Source: Rhizobium sp. NLR16a (GTDB lineage: Bacteria > Pseudomonadota > Alphaproteobacteria > Rhizobiales > Rhizobiaceae). Taken from it: a stretch of 64,000 nt of DNA. The translations under genes and the position numbers were made by a program. Each line of letters begins with the position of its first letter. Positions within the stretch are counted from its first letter, which is position 1. Shown here piece by piece: positions 46,593 to 54,724 of the stretch. Below the pieces are notes generated by a model, which searched no databases, had not been told where the DNA came from, and saw nothing but the letters and a program-made list of their open reading frames with translations. The stretch lies in assembly GCF_017948245.1 (NCBI RefSeq), contig NZ_CP072871.1:1-64000 (forward strand), in the 5' to 3' direction.

Positions 46593-47393
46593 CTATTTTA
46601 TGCCCGAACCGGGCTTTGCCATCTTCGAATGCTGGTCGGCGAGCACGCTTGCCGGCGTGACGTTGGCGACGGCCGCCTGAAGCTTGTTCTTCCAGCCGCT
46701 GACGACATCACCTTCGCCATCCATCATTGCGTCATAGCCGATGCGCGCGACTTCGCCGGCATCGTCCTTCTTCGCCTGACCGATCGCCGTATCCGTAAGT
46801 CCGGCTCGCTTGAAGAATTCAGTTTCCGTCGCGCCGGGCATAAGACAACTGACAGTGACGCCGGAATCCTTCAGTTCCTCACGCAGTGCAAAGGAGAAGC
46901 TGTTGATGAAGGCTTTGGTGGCGTTATAGACGGCCTGGTAGGACCCCGGCATGAAGCCTGCGATCGAGCCCGTCAGCAGGATGCGCCCTTCGCCGCGGCT
47001 GCGCATCTGATTGCCGATCGCATGAATGAGGTGGATCGTTCCGGTGACATTGGTATCGACGACCCTGCGCGCCGCGGTGAAGTTCTGGTCGAGAAAGGCC
47101 TTGCCGAGGCCGCATCCCGCGTTGGCCATCAGCAGGTCCACCGACCGGCCGCTGGCCGTGATCCGTTCCACAAGCCGGTCCACGCCCTCGGGCGTTGAAA
47201 GGTCGGCTTCCACGGCATCCACTGCCGTGCCGAATTCCTTCAGCCGGGCCGCCGCCTGGTTGATGCGGTTCTCATCGGCGGCAATGATGAGATCATATCC
47301 ATCGCGGGCTGCGCATTTCGCCAGTTCGTAGCCGATGCCCGTGGAGGCGCCGGTGACGACGGCGAGGCCCTTGCCTGCTTCCTTATCAGCCAT
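46593..47393 (-). CDS. short-chain dehydrogenase/reductase
   Basis: The 266-residue classical SDR has the cofactor motif TGASTGIGYELA (15-26), NAG at about 91-93 and the catalytic YNATK (about 157-161) preceded by the serine in LLTGSIAG. It would use NAD(P)H in the cytoplasm on an unknown alcohol or carbonyl. It starts 46 bases after the stop of the zinc alcohol dehydrogenase gene on the same strand and is probably read from that gene's EcfG-like promoter. Confidence 0.85.
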   Translation of the reverse strand: MADKEAGKGLAVVTGASTGIGYELAKCAARDGYDLIIAADENRINQAAARLKEFGTAVDAVEADLSTPEGVDRLVERITASGRSVDLLMANAGCGLGKAFLDQNFTAARRVVDTNVTGTIHLIHAIGNQMRSRGEGRILLTGSIAGFMPGSYQAVYNATKAFINSFSFALREELKDSGVTVSCLMPGATETEFFKRAGLTDTAIGQAKKDDAGEVARIGYDAMMDGEGDVVSGWKNKLQAAVANVTPASVLADQHSKMAKPGSGIK

Positions 47394-47439
47394 GATCCTT
47401 CTCCTTTAGAGCCTTCCGTTCGAAGGAAGCGCAGGAAGT

Positions 47440-48609
47440 TTAGGGTTTCAGGACGACCTTGATGCATCCGTCCTGTTTGTCGCGGAACGTCTTGTAGAGG
47501 GCCGGACCGTCTTCCAGCGTGCCGCGATGGGTGATGACGAAGGACGGGTCGATGTCGCCCTTTTCAATACGCTCCATCAGGATGGGCAGATAATGCTGGA
47601 CAGGCGTCTGGGCCATCTTGAACGTCAGGCCGCGGTTGATTGCCGAACCCATCGGGATCTTGTCGAGAAAACCGCCATAGACGCCGACGATCGAGACCGT
47701 TCCGAAGTTGCGGCAGCAGTGGATGGCCTGACGCAGCACATGCGGCCTGTCCGTTCCCATGAACATGGCGACCTTGATGCGGTCGAGGCGCGAATCCCAG
47801 CTGGCGGCCGCCTCGGCTTCGGTTCCCACCGCGTCGATGCAGGCATCCGCACCGCGGCCATCGGTCAGTTCCATGATCTGGTCGTAGACGTCCTTGTCCA
47901 TAAAATCGAGGGTAATGGCGCCGGCCGCTTGCGCAAGCGCCATCCGTTCGGGCACTGCATCGATGGCGATCACCCGTTCGGCGCCGAGCAGGAAGGAAGA
48001 GCGTATTGCCATCTGGCCGACCGGGCCGCAGCCCCAGATCGCGATCGTGTCGCCAGGCTGGATGTTGCAGAAATCGGCCGCCATATAACCGGTCGGGAAA
48101 ATATCGGACAGGAAGAGCACCTGCTCGTCGGAAAGCCCCGCCGGCACCTTGATCGGCCCGACATCGGCATAGGGCACGCGCAGATATTCCGCCTGTCCGC
48201 CGGCATAGCCGCCGAGCAGATGCGAGTAGCCGAACAGGCCCGCCGGCGAATTGCCCCAGAGTTTCGCGACCTTGGCTCGATCGGGATTTGAGCGCTCGCA
48301 GCCGGAATAGAAGCCGCGCTTGCAGAAGAAACATTCGCCGCAGGAAATGGTAAAGGGCACGACGACGCGGTCGCCGACCTTGAGTTTGGTATTGTCCTTG
48401 CCGACTTCCACCACTTCGCCCATCGTCTCATGACCCATGACGTCGCCGCTGTGCATCTCCGGCATGACGCCGTCGTAGAGATGCAGATCCGATCCGCAGA
48501 TCGCGCAGGCCGTGACCTTGATGATGGCATCGCGCCCGTCCTGGATCTGAGGATCGGGGACGCTGTCACAGCGGATGTCGTGCTTGCCGTGCCACGTCAG
48601 AGCTCTCAC
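47440..48609 (-). CDS. zinc-dependent alcohol dehydrogenase (formaldehyde-dehydrogenase-like)
   Basis: The 389-residue MDR enzyme has catalytic zinc ligands in CAICGSDLH (C38, H43) and GHETMG (H60, E61), the structural-zinc cysteines [15 protein letters not shown], and the nucleotide motif [10 protein letters not shown]. The long insert ([21 protein letters not shown]) resembles the glutathione-independent formaldehyde dehydrogenase group. The start is GTG 48609 with GAGGAGA seven bases upstream. It has an EcfG-like promoter 136 bases upstream, beyond two palindromic repeats. Substrate likely a small alcohol or aldehyde adduct. Confidence 0.85.
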   Translation of the reverse strand: MRALTWHGKHDIRCDSVPDPQIQDGRDAIIKVTACAICGSDLHLYDGVMPEMHSGDVMGHETMGEVVEVGKDNTKLKVGDRVVVPFTISCGECFFCKRGFYSGCERSNPDRAKVAKLWGNSPAGLFGYSHLLGGYAGGQAEYLRVPYADVGPIKVPAGLSDEQVLFLSDIFPTGYMAADFCNIQPGDTIAIWGCGPVGQMAIRSSFLLGAERVIAIDAVPERMALAQAAGAITLDFMDKDVYDQIMELTDGRGADACIDAVGTEAEAAASWDSRLDRIKVAMFMGTDRPHVLRQAIHCCRNFGTVSIVGVYGGFLDKIPMGSAINRGLTFKMAQTPVQHYLPILMERIEKGDIDPSFVITHRGTLEDGPALYKTFRDKQDGCIKVVLKP

Positions 48610-48633
48610 GGTGGTTCTCCTCGCCGGTCGCCG

Positions 48634-48681
48634 GCGCATCGGCCCGAAAATCGGAATCGATTTCGGAAAAGCCCGATGCGC
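48634..48681. repeat. rhizobial palindromic repeat (mosaic element, part 1)
   Basis: GCGCATCGG (48634-48642) and CCGATGCGC (48673-48681) are perfect arms, with CCGAAAATCG/CGATTTCGG pairing inside. This sequence type is a common rhizobial intergenic palindrome. It lies in the transcribed leader of the zinc alcohol dehydrogenase gene. Confidence 0.65.
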
Positions 48682-48695
48682 GGATTCAAGGTGTT

Positions 48696-48734
48696 AGAGC
48701 GCCTTTGAGCGTCCGAAAGGACGCGCAACGCTCT
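48696..48734. repeat. rhizobial palindromic repeat (mosaic element, part 2)
   Basis: AGAGCG ... CGCTCT (48696-48734) encloses GCGTCC-GAAA-GGACGC, a small stable stem. Adjacent to the previous palindrome, as in RIME-type mosaic elements. Confidence 0.65.
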
Positions 48735-48745
48735 CATGGCGCTTC

Positions 48746-48770
48746 AACATCAGCTTCGGAAAAATGTTCC
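48746..48770 (-). promoter_or_regulatory. EcfG-like promoter for Zn-alcohol dehydrogenase/SDR operon
   Basis: Minus strand GGAAC (48770-48766), 16 bases, TGTT (48749-48746). The start codon is 136 bases downstream, past two palindromic repeats, a longer leader than at the other sites. Confidence 0.55.
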
Positions 48771-48817
48771 CGGCAATGCAGGGCTTTTCATGGTCAGGGT
48801 TCATAGGCTGATTCAGG

Positions 48818-48842
48818 GGAACCCCGGACTATGCCGTGAGTT
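48818..48842 (+). promoter_or_regulatory. EcfG-like promoter for the small gene at 48876
   Basis: GGAAC (48818-48822), 16 bases, AGTT (48839-48842), 33 bases before the ATG. It is divergent from the promoter at 48746-48770, with their GGAAC boxes 47 bases apart. Confidence 0.65.
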
Positions 48843-48875
48843 CACTCAAAAGGGTCGCAACGTTGCAAGGAGAAG

Positions 48876-49085
48876 ATGATGACCTCCCCCAAACATGCCA
48901 AGACCATGAAGCCAAGCGATATTGACCTTACCGACGATCCGGGCATTAGCCGCTCGCGTGGCATCGTCTCGCCGCCGGACGACGAAGCAATGCAGGCCGA
49001 AAACACCGTCGAAGGCGACACAGCCAACGATACGACGCCCCAGGGCGGTGTGGATCCGCGCCAGCGTGGACGCACCAACAAGTAG
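48876..49085 (+). CDS. small disordered protein, unknown function
   Basis: The 69-residue protein is hydrophilic, proline/aspartate/threonine-rich and without a hydrophobic core, so it is probably disordered, like several stress-induced hydrophilins. AAGGAG lies just before two consecutive ATG codons. It is preceded by an EcfG-like promoter and has no co-directional neighbour close behind. The reading frame is supported by this promoter and ribosome site rather than by recognised homology. Confidence 0.6.
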   Translation: MMTSPKHAKTMKPSDIDLTDDPGISRSRGIVSPPDDEAMQAENTVEGDTANDTTPQGGVDPRQRGRTNK

Positions 49086-49103
49086 CCGTGACGCTCGGCT
49101 CAG

Positions 49104-49826
49104 TCAGAGCTCAAGCAACGCGTAGGGCTTTCCCGTAGGCTTCTCGATATGGGCCGCGACATTGTAGACGGGGGCGCCGCCCGGCGTCCGGCCCTCATAG
49201 GACCCCCGGTGGGCGTGGCCATGCACGACCGCACTGACGCGGAATCGGTCGATTGTTTCCGCCAACCGTGAAGAGCCGAGAAACGGATAGATTTCCAGGG
49301 GCTCGCCGGCCACCGTTTCGGCAATGGGCGCGTAGTGCAGCACGACGAGGGAGCGATCGGAGCGGACCTGGCGCATCGCGTTTTCGAGGCGCATCGACTC
49401 CTCGACGCTTTCGGCCACCATCGCCTTGATCGCCGCCTCGCCGAACGAGCCGAGCATGTGTCGCCCGAAGCCGCCCGCAAAGCCCTTGACGCCAACGAAG
49501 CCGACGCCGGCGACTTCGGCCGCCTGACCGTTGAGCAGTTTCACGCCGGCATCGGTCAGGACCCGGCAGACGTCATCGACCTGGCCGCTCTCGTGATCAT
49601 GGTTGCCGAGGACGGCGACTGTCGGCACCGTGCAATGGCGCAGATCGCTCGCAAGCAGTTCGGCCTCCTTGGGCTTGCCGAGATCGGTGAGGTCGCCGGC
49701 GATGACGAGAACGTCGGCCACGGAGGAAATCTCCGCAAACAGATCCTTGTAGGACTTGGCGCCGTCTTCGGTCACATGAAGATCGGCCACCGCCGCAATT
49801 CTCACGCTCCTTCGCTGTTCATCCAT
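49104..49826 (-). CDS. calcineurin-like metallophosphoesterase
   Basis: The 240-residue protein has the metallophosphoesterase metal motifs: ADLHVTEDG (D-x-H), VIAGDLTDLG (GD), LGNHDHESG (GNHD), VLHYAPI and VVHGHAHRG (GHxH). It hydrolyses phosphoester bonds of an unknown nucleotide or protein with two metal ions. AGGAGA precedes the ATG at 49826. It starts 10 bases after the stop of a nucleotidyltransferase-like gene, so the pair is an operon that could make and remove one modification. Confidence 0.87.
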   Translation of the reverse strand: MDEQRRSVRIAAVADLHVTEDGAKSYKDLFAEISSVADVLVIAGDLTDLGKPKEAELLASDLRHCTVPTVAVLGNHDHESGQVDDVCRVLTDAGVKLLNGQAAEVAGVGFVGVKGFAGGFGRHMLGSFGEAAIKAMVAESVEESMRLENAMRQVRSDRSLVVLHYAPIAETVAGEPLEIYPFLGSSRLAETIDRFRVSAVVHGHAHRGSYEGRTPGGAPVYNVAAHIEKPTGKPYALLEL

Positions 49827-49836
49827 TATGGTTCTC

Positions 49837-50643
49837 CTAATCTCCTCGCAATTCGCCTTCGCCGCCGACATCGGCAAAACCCCATTCCTTCACGTCGATT
49901 TCGAAATCCACGCGGGAATACATCCGGCCACGGCATATTTTCATTTGCGGCAACGGCAGCTCCTGCTGCGCCTTGAGCCGGTCCAGCAGTTCTTCCAGCA
50001 GCCATTGCGGAATCTTGTCTCGCTCGGTCGGGTAGATCCACCGGAAATTGAGGAGATGGATGAGGAGGACTTCCCAGTGAACTTCCAGGTAAGCCAGCAG
50101 CTTGCGCCAATCGATGGAATCATGTGCCTTCAAGAGGACGTGCGCGATATCGGCGCCATCATAGCGGTGGCGCAGTTGGACAAAGCACTTCGACCAGACG
50201 AGTTCGGTCGGGCTGACGATCCTGACCGTGTGGCCGCACATCTTGACCCTGCGCGCATCCTCGAACCAGTCGTCGCCGACCGGCATCGTTCCGTTGGAGG
50301 AGGCAAAGATGACGTCGAAGAAATGGTTGCCCTTGAAGACCTTTCCGAGCCAGCGCTCGTCCTCGACTTCGACCGTGTAACCCTTTGCCTTGAAGTGGCC
50401 GAGGATGCGCGCGTAGTCGCCCGCTTTGCAAAAAATGTCGAAGTCCTTCGTCTGGCGCGAAATGCCCGTATAGGCGCAGACAGCATAGGTGCCGGCGACC
50501 AGAAACGGGATCTGCGATCCGACGAGTTCTCGGACGGCCCGGGTCACGAACGGCTCGGCGTCGGGATCGATGAGTTCCGGAACCGCCTTCACTTTCATGA
50601 GCGAATTGTCGTTTTTGTCTCTTTCGGCACTTCGAGCGGTCAT
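49837..50643 (-). CDS. nucleotidyltransferase-fold protein
   Basis: The 268-residue protein has a polymerase-beta-like core: PFLVAGTYAVCAYTGISRQTKDFDIFC (about 46-72), where GTYA and the DFD pair match the G-S and D-x-D metal positions, followed by helices and a WSKCFVQLRHRYDGADIAHVL segment typical of AbiEii-like or uncharacterised nucleotidyltransferases. Target unknown. The ATG at 50643 was chosen over a TTG at 50658. It precedes the metallophosphoesterase gene by 10 bases and has an EcfG-like promoter 29 bases upstream. Confidence 0.72.
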   Translation of the reverse strand: MTARSAERDKNDNSLMKVKAVPELIDPDAEPFVTRAVRELVGSQIPFLVAGTYAVCAYTGISRQTKDFDIFCKAGDYARILGHFKAKGYTVEVEDERWLGKVFKGNHFFDVIFASSNGTMPVGDDWFEDARRVKMCGHTVRIVSPTELVWSKCFVQLRHRYDGADIAHVLLKAHDSIDWRKLLAYLEVHWEVLLIHLLNFRWIYPTERDKIPQWLLEELLDRLKAQQELPLPQMKICRGRMYSRVDFEIDVKEWGFADVGGEGELRGD

Positions 50644-50672
50644 CGTCGATCCCAGCAATTGATACGCAAAGC

Positions 50673-50697
50673 AACACCTGGATGGCTTCTATGTTCC
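50673..50697 (-). promoter_or_regulatory. EcfG-like promoter for the nucleotidyltransferase/phosphoesterase operon
   Basis: Minus strand GGAAC (50697-50693), 16 bases, TGTT (50676-50673), 29 bases before the ATG at 50643. Confidence 0.65.
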
Positions 50698-50764
50698 GCC
50701 GAGCCCGTCGGGGCGATGTACACGCGATAATCGCAGGGGGGCGACAAAAGCTGCCGAATTATCC

Positions 50765-50789
50765 GGAACTTCGCTACCGGCGCGTCGTT
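50765..50789 (+). promoter_or_regulatory. EcfG-like promoter for three tiny overlapping genes
   Basis: GGAAC (50765-50769), 16 bases, CGTT (50786-50789): exact consensus, 53 bases before the ATG at 50843. Confidence 0.7.
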
Positions 50790-50842
50790 TGGACCATGAC
50801 AAGCATCGCAGAAACGTTCCCGAGATCTGAACGGAGGATGTC

Positions 50843-51064
50843 ATGGACAAGCGAGCGAAAATATCCACCGGCACCAATGACAGGCCCAGAAACGAGACTA
50901 TTGCTGAAAGCGGCCCCGGCATTCCCGATGACAGCGGCCGGATGGTTGAGGTGCCGGATGCGGAAGCAAGGCGCATGAAAGCGTCGCTGCTGCGCGATCG
51001 GCTCGACGAACTCAAGGAGAAGCTCGATGAGGAGACGGAGCTTCCGCAACGGGGCGCGCCATGA
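50843..51064 (+). CDS. small charged soluble protein, unknown function
   Basis: The 73-residue protein is polar, with a helical charged C-terminus (ARRMKASLLRDRLDELKEKLDEETELPQ) that could form a coiled coil. CGGAGGATGTC precedes the ATG. Its stop overlaps the next start by ATGA (51061-51064). It is the first of three coupled micro-genes behind an exact EcfG-like promoter. No family recognised. Confidence 0.6.
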   Translation: MDKRAKISTGTNDRPRNETIAESGPGIPDDSGRMVEVPDAEARRMKASLLRDRLDELKEKLDEETELPQRGAP

Positions 51065-51258
51065 GCGAGGTGAGGAAAGGCGGCTCTTTTCCTTCAGGAA
51101 TGAGCCACGATAACTCCCAACCGCCACGGCGCATGCTGATATGCGTGGTCACCATTTTTATGATCGCCTGCCTTGTCGCACTCGCATTCACATGGATGAG
51201 GCATCCCGGCAAACCCGGCGAGACATCACCTGCGGCCACGACGGAGCAGACACGATGA
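51061..51258 (+). CDS. small single-pass membrane protein, unknown function
   Basis: The 65-residue protein has one transmembrane helix (about residues 25-45, MLICVVTIFMIACLVALAFTW) between short polar ends; the C-terminal tail is proline/threonine-rich and probably periplasmic. It overlaps both neighbours by four bases (ATGA), so translation is coupled to them. No family recognised. Confidence 0.6.
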   Translation: MSEVRKGGSFPSGMSHDNSQPPRRMLICVVTIFMIACLVALAFTWMRHPGKPGETSPAATTEQTR

Positions 51259-51425
51259 GCGAGGGGGATAAAGATCCGGTTCAGCGGCCGTCGTCCTCTT
51301 CCGTCGGCAGGCGCGCCAGGCTCAATGCCGGCAGAATAGCCCTGATCCTGGTCGGCACGGTCGCCGTTGTCGCATTCACCCTTTATGCGACGATCGTTCT
51401 CTATGGCCTCGTCAAAGGCTCCTAG
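51255..51425 (+). CDS. small single-pass membrane protein, unknown function
   Basis: The 56-residue protein has a basic N-terminal half and a C-terminal transmembrane helix (about residues 28-51, IALILVGTVAVVAFTLYATIVLYG) ending VKGS. It is the third gene of the ATGA-coupled set. Two adjacent tiny single-pass proteins suggest a membrane complex or a regulator of one. The stop is 5 bases from the convergent oxidoreductase stop. Confidence 0.58.
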   Translation: MSEGDKDPVQRPSSSSVGRRARLNAGRIALILVGTVAVVAFTLYATIVLYGLVKGS

Positions 51426-51430
51426 ATCGA

Positions 51431-52456
51431 TCACATGCCGGCGCCATAGATGCCGTCGATTGCCTCCGCGACCGCGATGAAATTCTCGCACGCGGGATCG
51501 TGGCGCTGGCCTCCGGCGAGCTTTCTTGCCCAATCCACGGCAGCCCGTCCGCCCCATTCATCGGGAGGGAGGGCCAGAGTTTCGCTCGAAGTGCCGGACA
51601 TCCTGACGGCCGTAAAATCATAGAATGAGCCATCGACATTTCTGAACGAGGCGCCTCCCTCGGTTCCGAAGAAATCAGCGCGGATCTCGGCGTCACAGCC
51701 GGCGTTGAGGCGCCAGGAGCATGTCAGACGGATGATTTCGCCGCCTGCAAGCGTCAGCGTTGCGGTCGCAAAATCCTCGACCTGACCCTTGCTTTCGAGC
51801 CTTTTCCCACCCGCTCTCAATGCGCTCGTGACGTTGGTGACGGAGGGAAAATCGAGGCACCATAAGGCCAGGTCGACGAGGTGAACCCCGAGATCGATGA
51901 CGCAGCCGCCGCCGGACTGGTTCTTGTCGTAGAACCAGGGCTTGTCGGGGCCATAGGCGTTGTGGAAGGTCAGATCGGCCGCAAAGATCTTTCCAAGAGC
52001 GTTCGCGCGGATGAGCTGACGGATCTGCTGCATGCCCTGCGTGTGTCGATAGGAAAGGTCGACGCCAAGCAGCCTGTCGGCGGTTCTGGAAGCATCGACG
52101 ACGGCCCTGACCTCGGACGCCGTTCGGCCAAGCGGCTTTTGGCAGAAGACGGCAAAGCCCGCACCGAGGGCGCGGATGGACTGTTCGGCATGACAGGCGC
52201 TTGGCGTGGCGATCACGATGCCGTCGAGCTCCTGTTCCAACAGCGCGTCCAGATCGGCGACGATCCTGGCATCCGGGGCAAGCGCCAGGGCCTCTCGTGC
52301 CATATTTGCGGAGGGGTCGGCGACGGCGACGGCCTCGGCAACGCCGCTCCCGAGGATCGCTTTCATCCGATGCCGGCCGATCCAGCCTACGCCGAGAAAG
52401 CCGAGCTTCAGCCGTCTGGCGGTCGCCGCATGTTCTCCGGAGATCCACGTCTTCAT
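51431..52456 (-). CDS. Gfo/Idh/MocA-family oxidoreductase
   Basis: The 341-residue protein has an N-terminal Rossmann domain (LKLGFLGVGWIGRHRMKAI, about 17-35) and the catalytic-loop lysine in FCQKPLGRT, where most members have EKP. A C-terminal alpha/beta domain contains GGGCVIDLGVHLVDLALW with the usual D-x-x-x-H. It oxidises or reduces a sugar, inositol or sugar nucleotide with NAD(P). Its start overlaps the stop of the upstream MDR dehydrogenase gene (52453-52456). Both are divergent from the glycan cluster and share its promoter type, so they may supply or modify its precursor. Confidence 0.83.
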   Translation of the reverse strand: MKTWISGEHAATARRLKLGFLGVGWIGRHRMKAILGSGVAEAVAVADPSANMAREALALAPDARIVADLDALLEQELDGIVIATPSACHAEQSIRALGAGFAVFCQKPLGRTASEVRAVVDASRTADRLLGVDLSYRHTQGMQQIRQLIRANALGKIFAADLTFHNAYGPDKPWFYDKNQSGGGCVIDLGVHLVDLALWCLDFPSVTNVTSALRAGGKRLESKGQVEDFATATLTLAGGEIIRLTCSWRLNAGCDAEIRADFFGTEGGASFRNVDGSFYDFTAVRMSGTSSETLALPPDEWGGRAAVDWARKLAGGQRHDPACENFIAVAEAIDGIYGAGM

Positions 52457-53442
52457 GAATATTGCACCAGAGCCTTGAGGAAACCGTCCGGCCGGTCGCG
52501 CGTCGTGTTGAGGGCGTCGTCCAGCCTTTCCAGCGGATAGCTATGGGTGTAGAGCGGCTGCGGATCGATCCGACCTTGGCGCACGGCTTCTATGGCGTCG
52601 CGAATGCCTTTGATATAGACGGCCGGCTCGCGCTCATGAGCGTTGATGACATCGAGGCCGCGCCAGTTCCAAAGCTGCATGTTGATTTGGCGGGGCCCAT
52701 CCTGGTGATAACCGGCGATGATCAGTCGCCCCCGTTCCTTCGTAAGCTCGCCCGCCAGGTCGAGCGGCCATTGTTTGCCGACGGCTTCAATGACGCAATC
52801 GCAGAATTTTCCGTCCGTGAGTGCTTTAACCTGTTCGATGATGCGCCAATGATCGTCCATGGGAATAGTCTCGGCCGCTCCCATCTCTCTCGCCACCTCA
52901 AGGGAATAGGGCCGGCGCGAGATGGCGATCACCCTTGCGCCCGCAGCCGCGGCAAGCCGGGTGAGGAGGGCGCCCAAGAATCCGATGCCGATGATGGCGA
53001 CGGATTGGCCGCTCTCGATGTTGCTGCGGCCGAAGATGTTCATGGCGCAGCCGAGCGGTTCGCCCGGAAAGGGCTTGCCATCCAGCTCCTTCGGCAGTGA
53101 TGCGACCATCGAGGCATCGGCAATGTCGTGCGTGGCGTAGGCATGGTAGGAAAGAGCAGCAACCCGCTCTCCCATCCGGATTCCCGTCACATCGGGGCCT
53201 ATGGCGTCGACAATGCCCCAGCCCTCGTGACCTAACCCGCCAGCTTCGGTGGGGAACGTCATCCAGTCCGGCCCGGCCCAGGGCGTGAGGTTCGAGGCGC
53301 AGACGCCGCATCCTTCCAGTTTCACCCTGACCTGGCCCGGACCGGGTTCCGGCAAGGGGCGGGTATCCACCGAGATACGTCCGGGGCCGGTGACGATGGC
53401 CGCCCGCATGAGCCCGGTCTTCTGTGTCGCCGCAATGTCCAT
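52453..53442 (-). CDS. medium-chain zinc-binding dehydrogenase
   Basis: The 329-residue MDR protein has an N-terminal GroES-like domain with the zinc ligands GCGVCASNL and GLGHEGWGIV, and a nucleotide-binding domain with IGIGFLGALLTRLAAAAGA (about 150-170). It lacks the four-cysteine structural-zinc lobe, so it belongs to the shorter sorbitol/threonine-dehydrogenase-like types. A sugar alcohol or sugar substrate is plausible. An EcfG-like promoter ends 28 bases upstream. It is transcribed with the Gfo/Idh/MocA gene. Confidence 0.82.
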   Translation of the reverse strand: MDIAATQKTGLMRAAIVTGPGRISVDTRPLPEPGPGQVRVKLEGCGVCASNLTPWAGPDWMTFPTEAGGLGHEGWGIVDAIGPDVTGIRMGERVAALSYHAYATHDIADASMVASLPKELDGKPFPGEPLGCAMNIFGRSNIESGQSVAIIGIGFLGALLTRLAAAAGARVIAISRRPYSLEVAREMGAAETIPMDDHWRIIEQVKALTDGKFCDCVIEAVGKQWPLDLAGELTKERGRLIIAGYHQDGPRQINMQLWNWRGLDVINAHEREPAVYIKGIRDAIEAVRQGRIDPQPLYTHSYPLERLDDALNTTRDRPDGFLKALVQYS

Positions 53443-53470
53443 AAGATGTCCTCCAATGTGGCATCCCTAG

Positions 53471-53495
53471 AACAAAAGGCCTCCCGAAGAGTTCC
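53471..53495 (-). promoter_or_regulatory. EcfG-like promoter for the two oxidoreductases
   Basis: Minus strand GGAAC (53495-53491), 16 bases, TGTT (53474-53471), 28 bases before the ATG at 53442. Confidence 0.65.
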
Positions 53496-53549
53496 GGTAG
53501 AGGTCAAAGAAGCATAGATGATGAAGTCAATAAAGATGTCATTGAAGAA

Positions 53550-53574
53550 GGAACTTTTCCATTCGCGTTCGGTT
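53550..53574 (+). promoter_or_regulatory. EcfG-like promoter for the glycoconjugate operon
   Basis: GGAAC (53550-53554), 16 bases, GGTT (53571-53574), 46 bases before the ATG at 53621. It is divergent from the site at 53471-53495, so both sides of the locus should switch on together. Confidence 0.6.
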
Positions 53575-53620
53575 CGGCGCCTATCTCCGAAGCCAATTAT
53601 TCAACCGGACGGATCTCATA

Positions 53621-54724
53621 ATGACGATTTTGATAACTGGAGGATGCGGCTTCATTGGTCGCCACGTTGCCGAAGAACTTCTGAAAAATGGCTACGACGT
53701 GCGCATTCTCGATGCGCTGATCGACCAGGTGCATGGCGACGCCGAAGTCAGCCTGCCTGATGGAGCCGAGATCATCCAAGGCGATGTCAGAGACAAGGAC
53801 GCCGTGCGCGCGGCGCTTGCCGGTGTGAACGGCGTCATCCATCTCGCCGCCGAAGTCGGCGTCGGACAGTCGATGTACGAAATTGCCCGCTACGTCGGCT
53901 GCAACGATCTCGGCACCGCGGTGCTCCTGGAAGCCATGATCGGCCTCCCCGTCAAGACGATCGTCGTCGCCTCATCGATGAGTGTCTATGGAGAAGGGCT
54001 CTATCGGACGGTCGATGGAAAGCGGCTCGGCTTTGTCAGGCGGCGCATGCAGCATGTCAAGCAGGGCCGGTGGGATCCGCTTGACCAGGACAACCGGCCG
54101 CTGACACCGGTCGCCACCGACGAGGAGAAACCGGTCGATCTTGCGTCCATCTACGCTTTGACGAAATACGCCCAGGAGAGGCAGGTTCTGATTTTCGGTG
54201 AAGCCTACGGGCTTGATGCCGTCGCCCTGCGTCTCTTCAACGTTTTCGGCGCGGGCCAGGCGCTTTCCAATCCTTACACCGGCGTGCTCGCCAATTTCGG
54301 TTCGCGTCTGGCCAACGGTCAGCCGCCGATGATCTTCGAGGATGGCAGGCAGCGGCGCGATTTTGTCCATGTCCGCGACGTGGCGACAGCTTTCCGCCTG
54401 GCTCTGGAAAAACCCGCAGCCGCCGGTCACGTGCTCAATATCGGCAGCGGCCAGGCCTATTCGATCGCCGATGTCGCAACGCTTCTCGCCGATGCCATGG
54501 GCGTGCCCGAGATTGGCCCGGACATCATGAACAAGGCGCGTTCGGGAGACATTCGCAATTGCTTCGCCGACATTTCCAAGGCGCGCGAACTGCTCGGCTT
54601 CGAACCGAAATATCGTCTCGAAAATGCCCTCGCTCCCTTCGCCGAATGGGTGCGGCAGACCGGGGCGGTCGACCGTGGCGCCGAAATGAAGCGGCAACTG
54701 GAAGAGCGGGGGCTGGTTTCATGA
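53621..54724 (+). CDS. extended SDR, nucleotide-sugar 4-epimerase-like (dTDP-rhamnose 4-epimerase group)
   Basis: The 367-residue extended SDR has TGGCGFIGRH (6-15), HLAAEVGVGQSMYE, a serine in VASSMSVYGEG, the catalytic YALTK (about 186-190) and LRLFNVFGAGQALSNPYTGV, a segment typical of dTDP-L-rhamnose 4-epimerase-like enzymes. It would epimerise or otherwise remodel a nucleotide-activated sugar. It opens an operon of at least eight genes; its stop overlaps the next start (ATGA, 54721-54724). The exact sugar cannot be read from sequence. Confidence 0.82.
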   Translation: MTILITGGCGFIGRHVAEELLKNGYDVRILDALIDQVHGDAEVSLPDGAEIIQGDVRDKDAVRAALAGVNGVIHLAAEVGVGQSMYEIARYVGCNDLGTAVLLEAMIGLPVKTIVVASSMSVYGEGLYRTVDGKRLGFVRRRMQHVKQGRWDPLDQDNRPLTPVATDEEKPVDLASIYALTKYAQERQVLIFGEAYGLDAVALRLFNVFGAGQALSNPYTGVLANFGSRLANGQPPMIFEDGRQRRDFVHVRDVATAFRLALEKPAAAGHVLNIGSGQAYSIADVATLLADAMGVPEIGPDIMNKARSGDIRNCFADISKARELLGFEPKYRLENALAPFAEWVRQTGAVDRGAEMKRQLEERGLVS

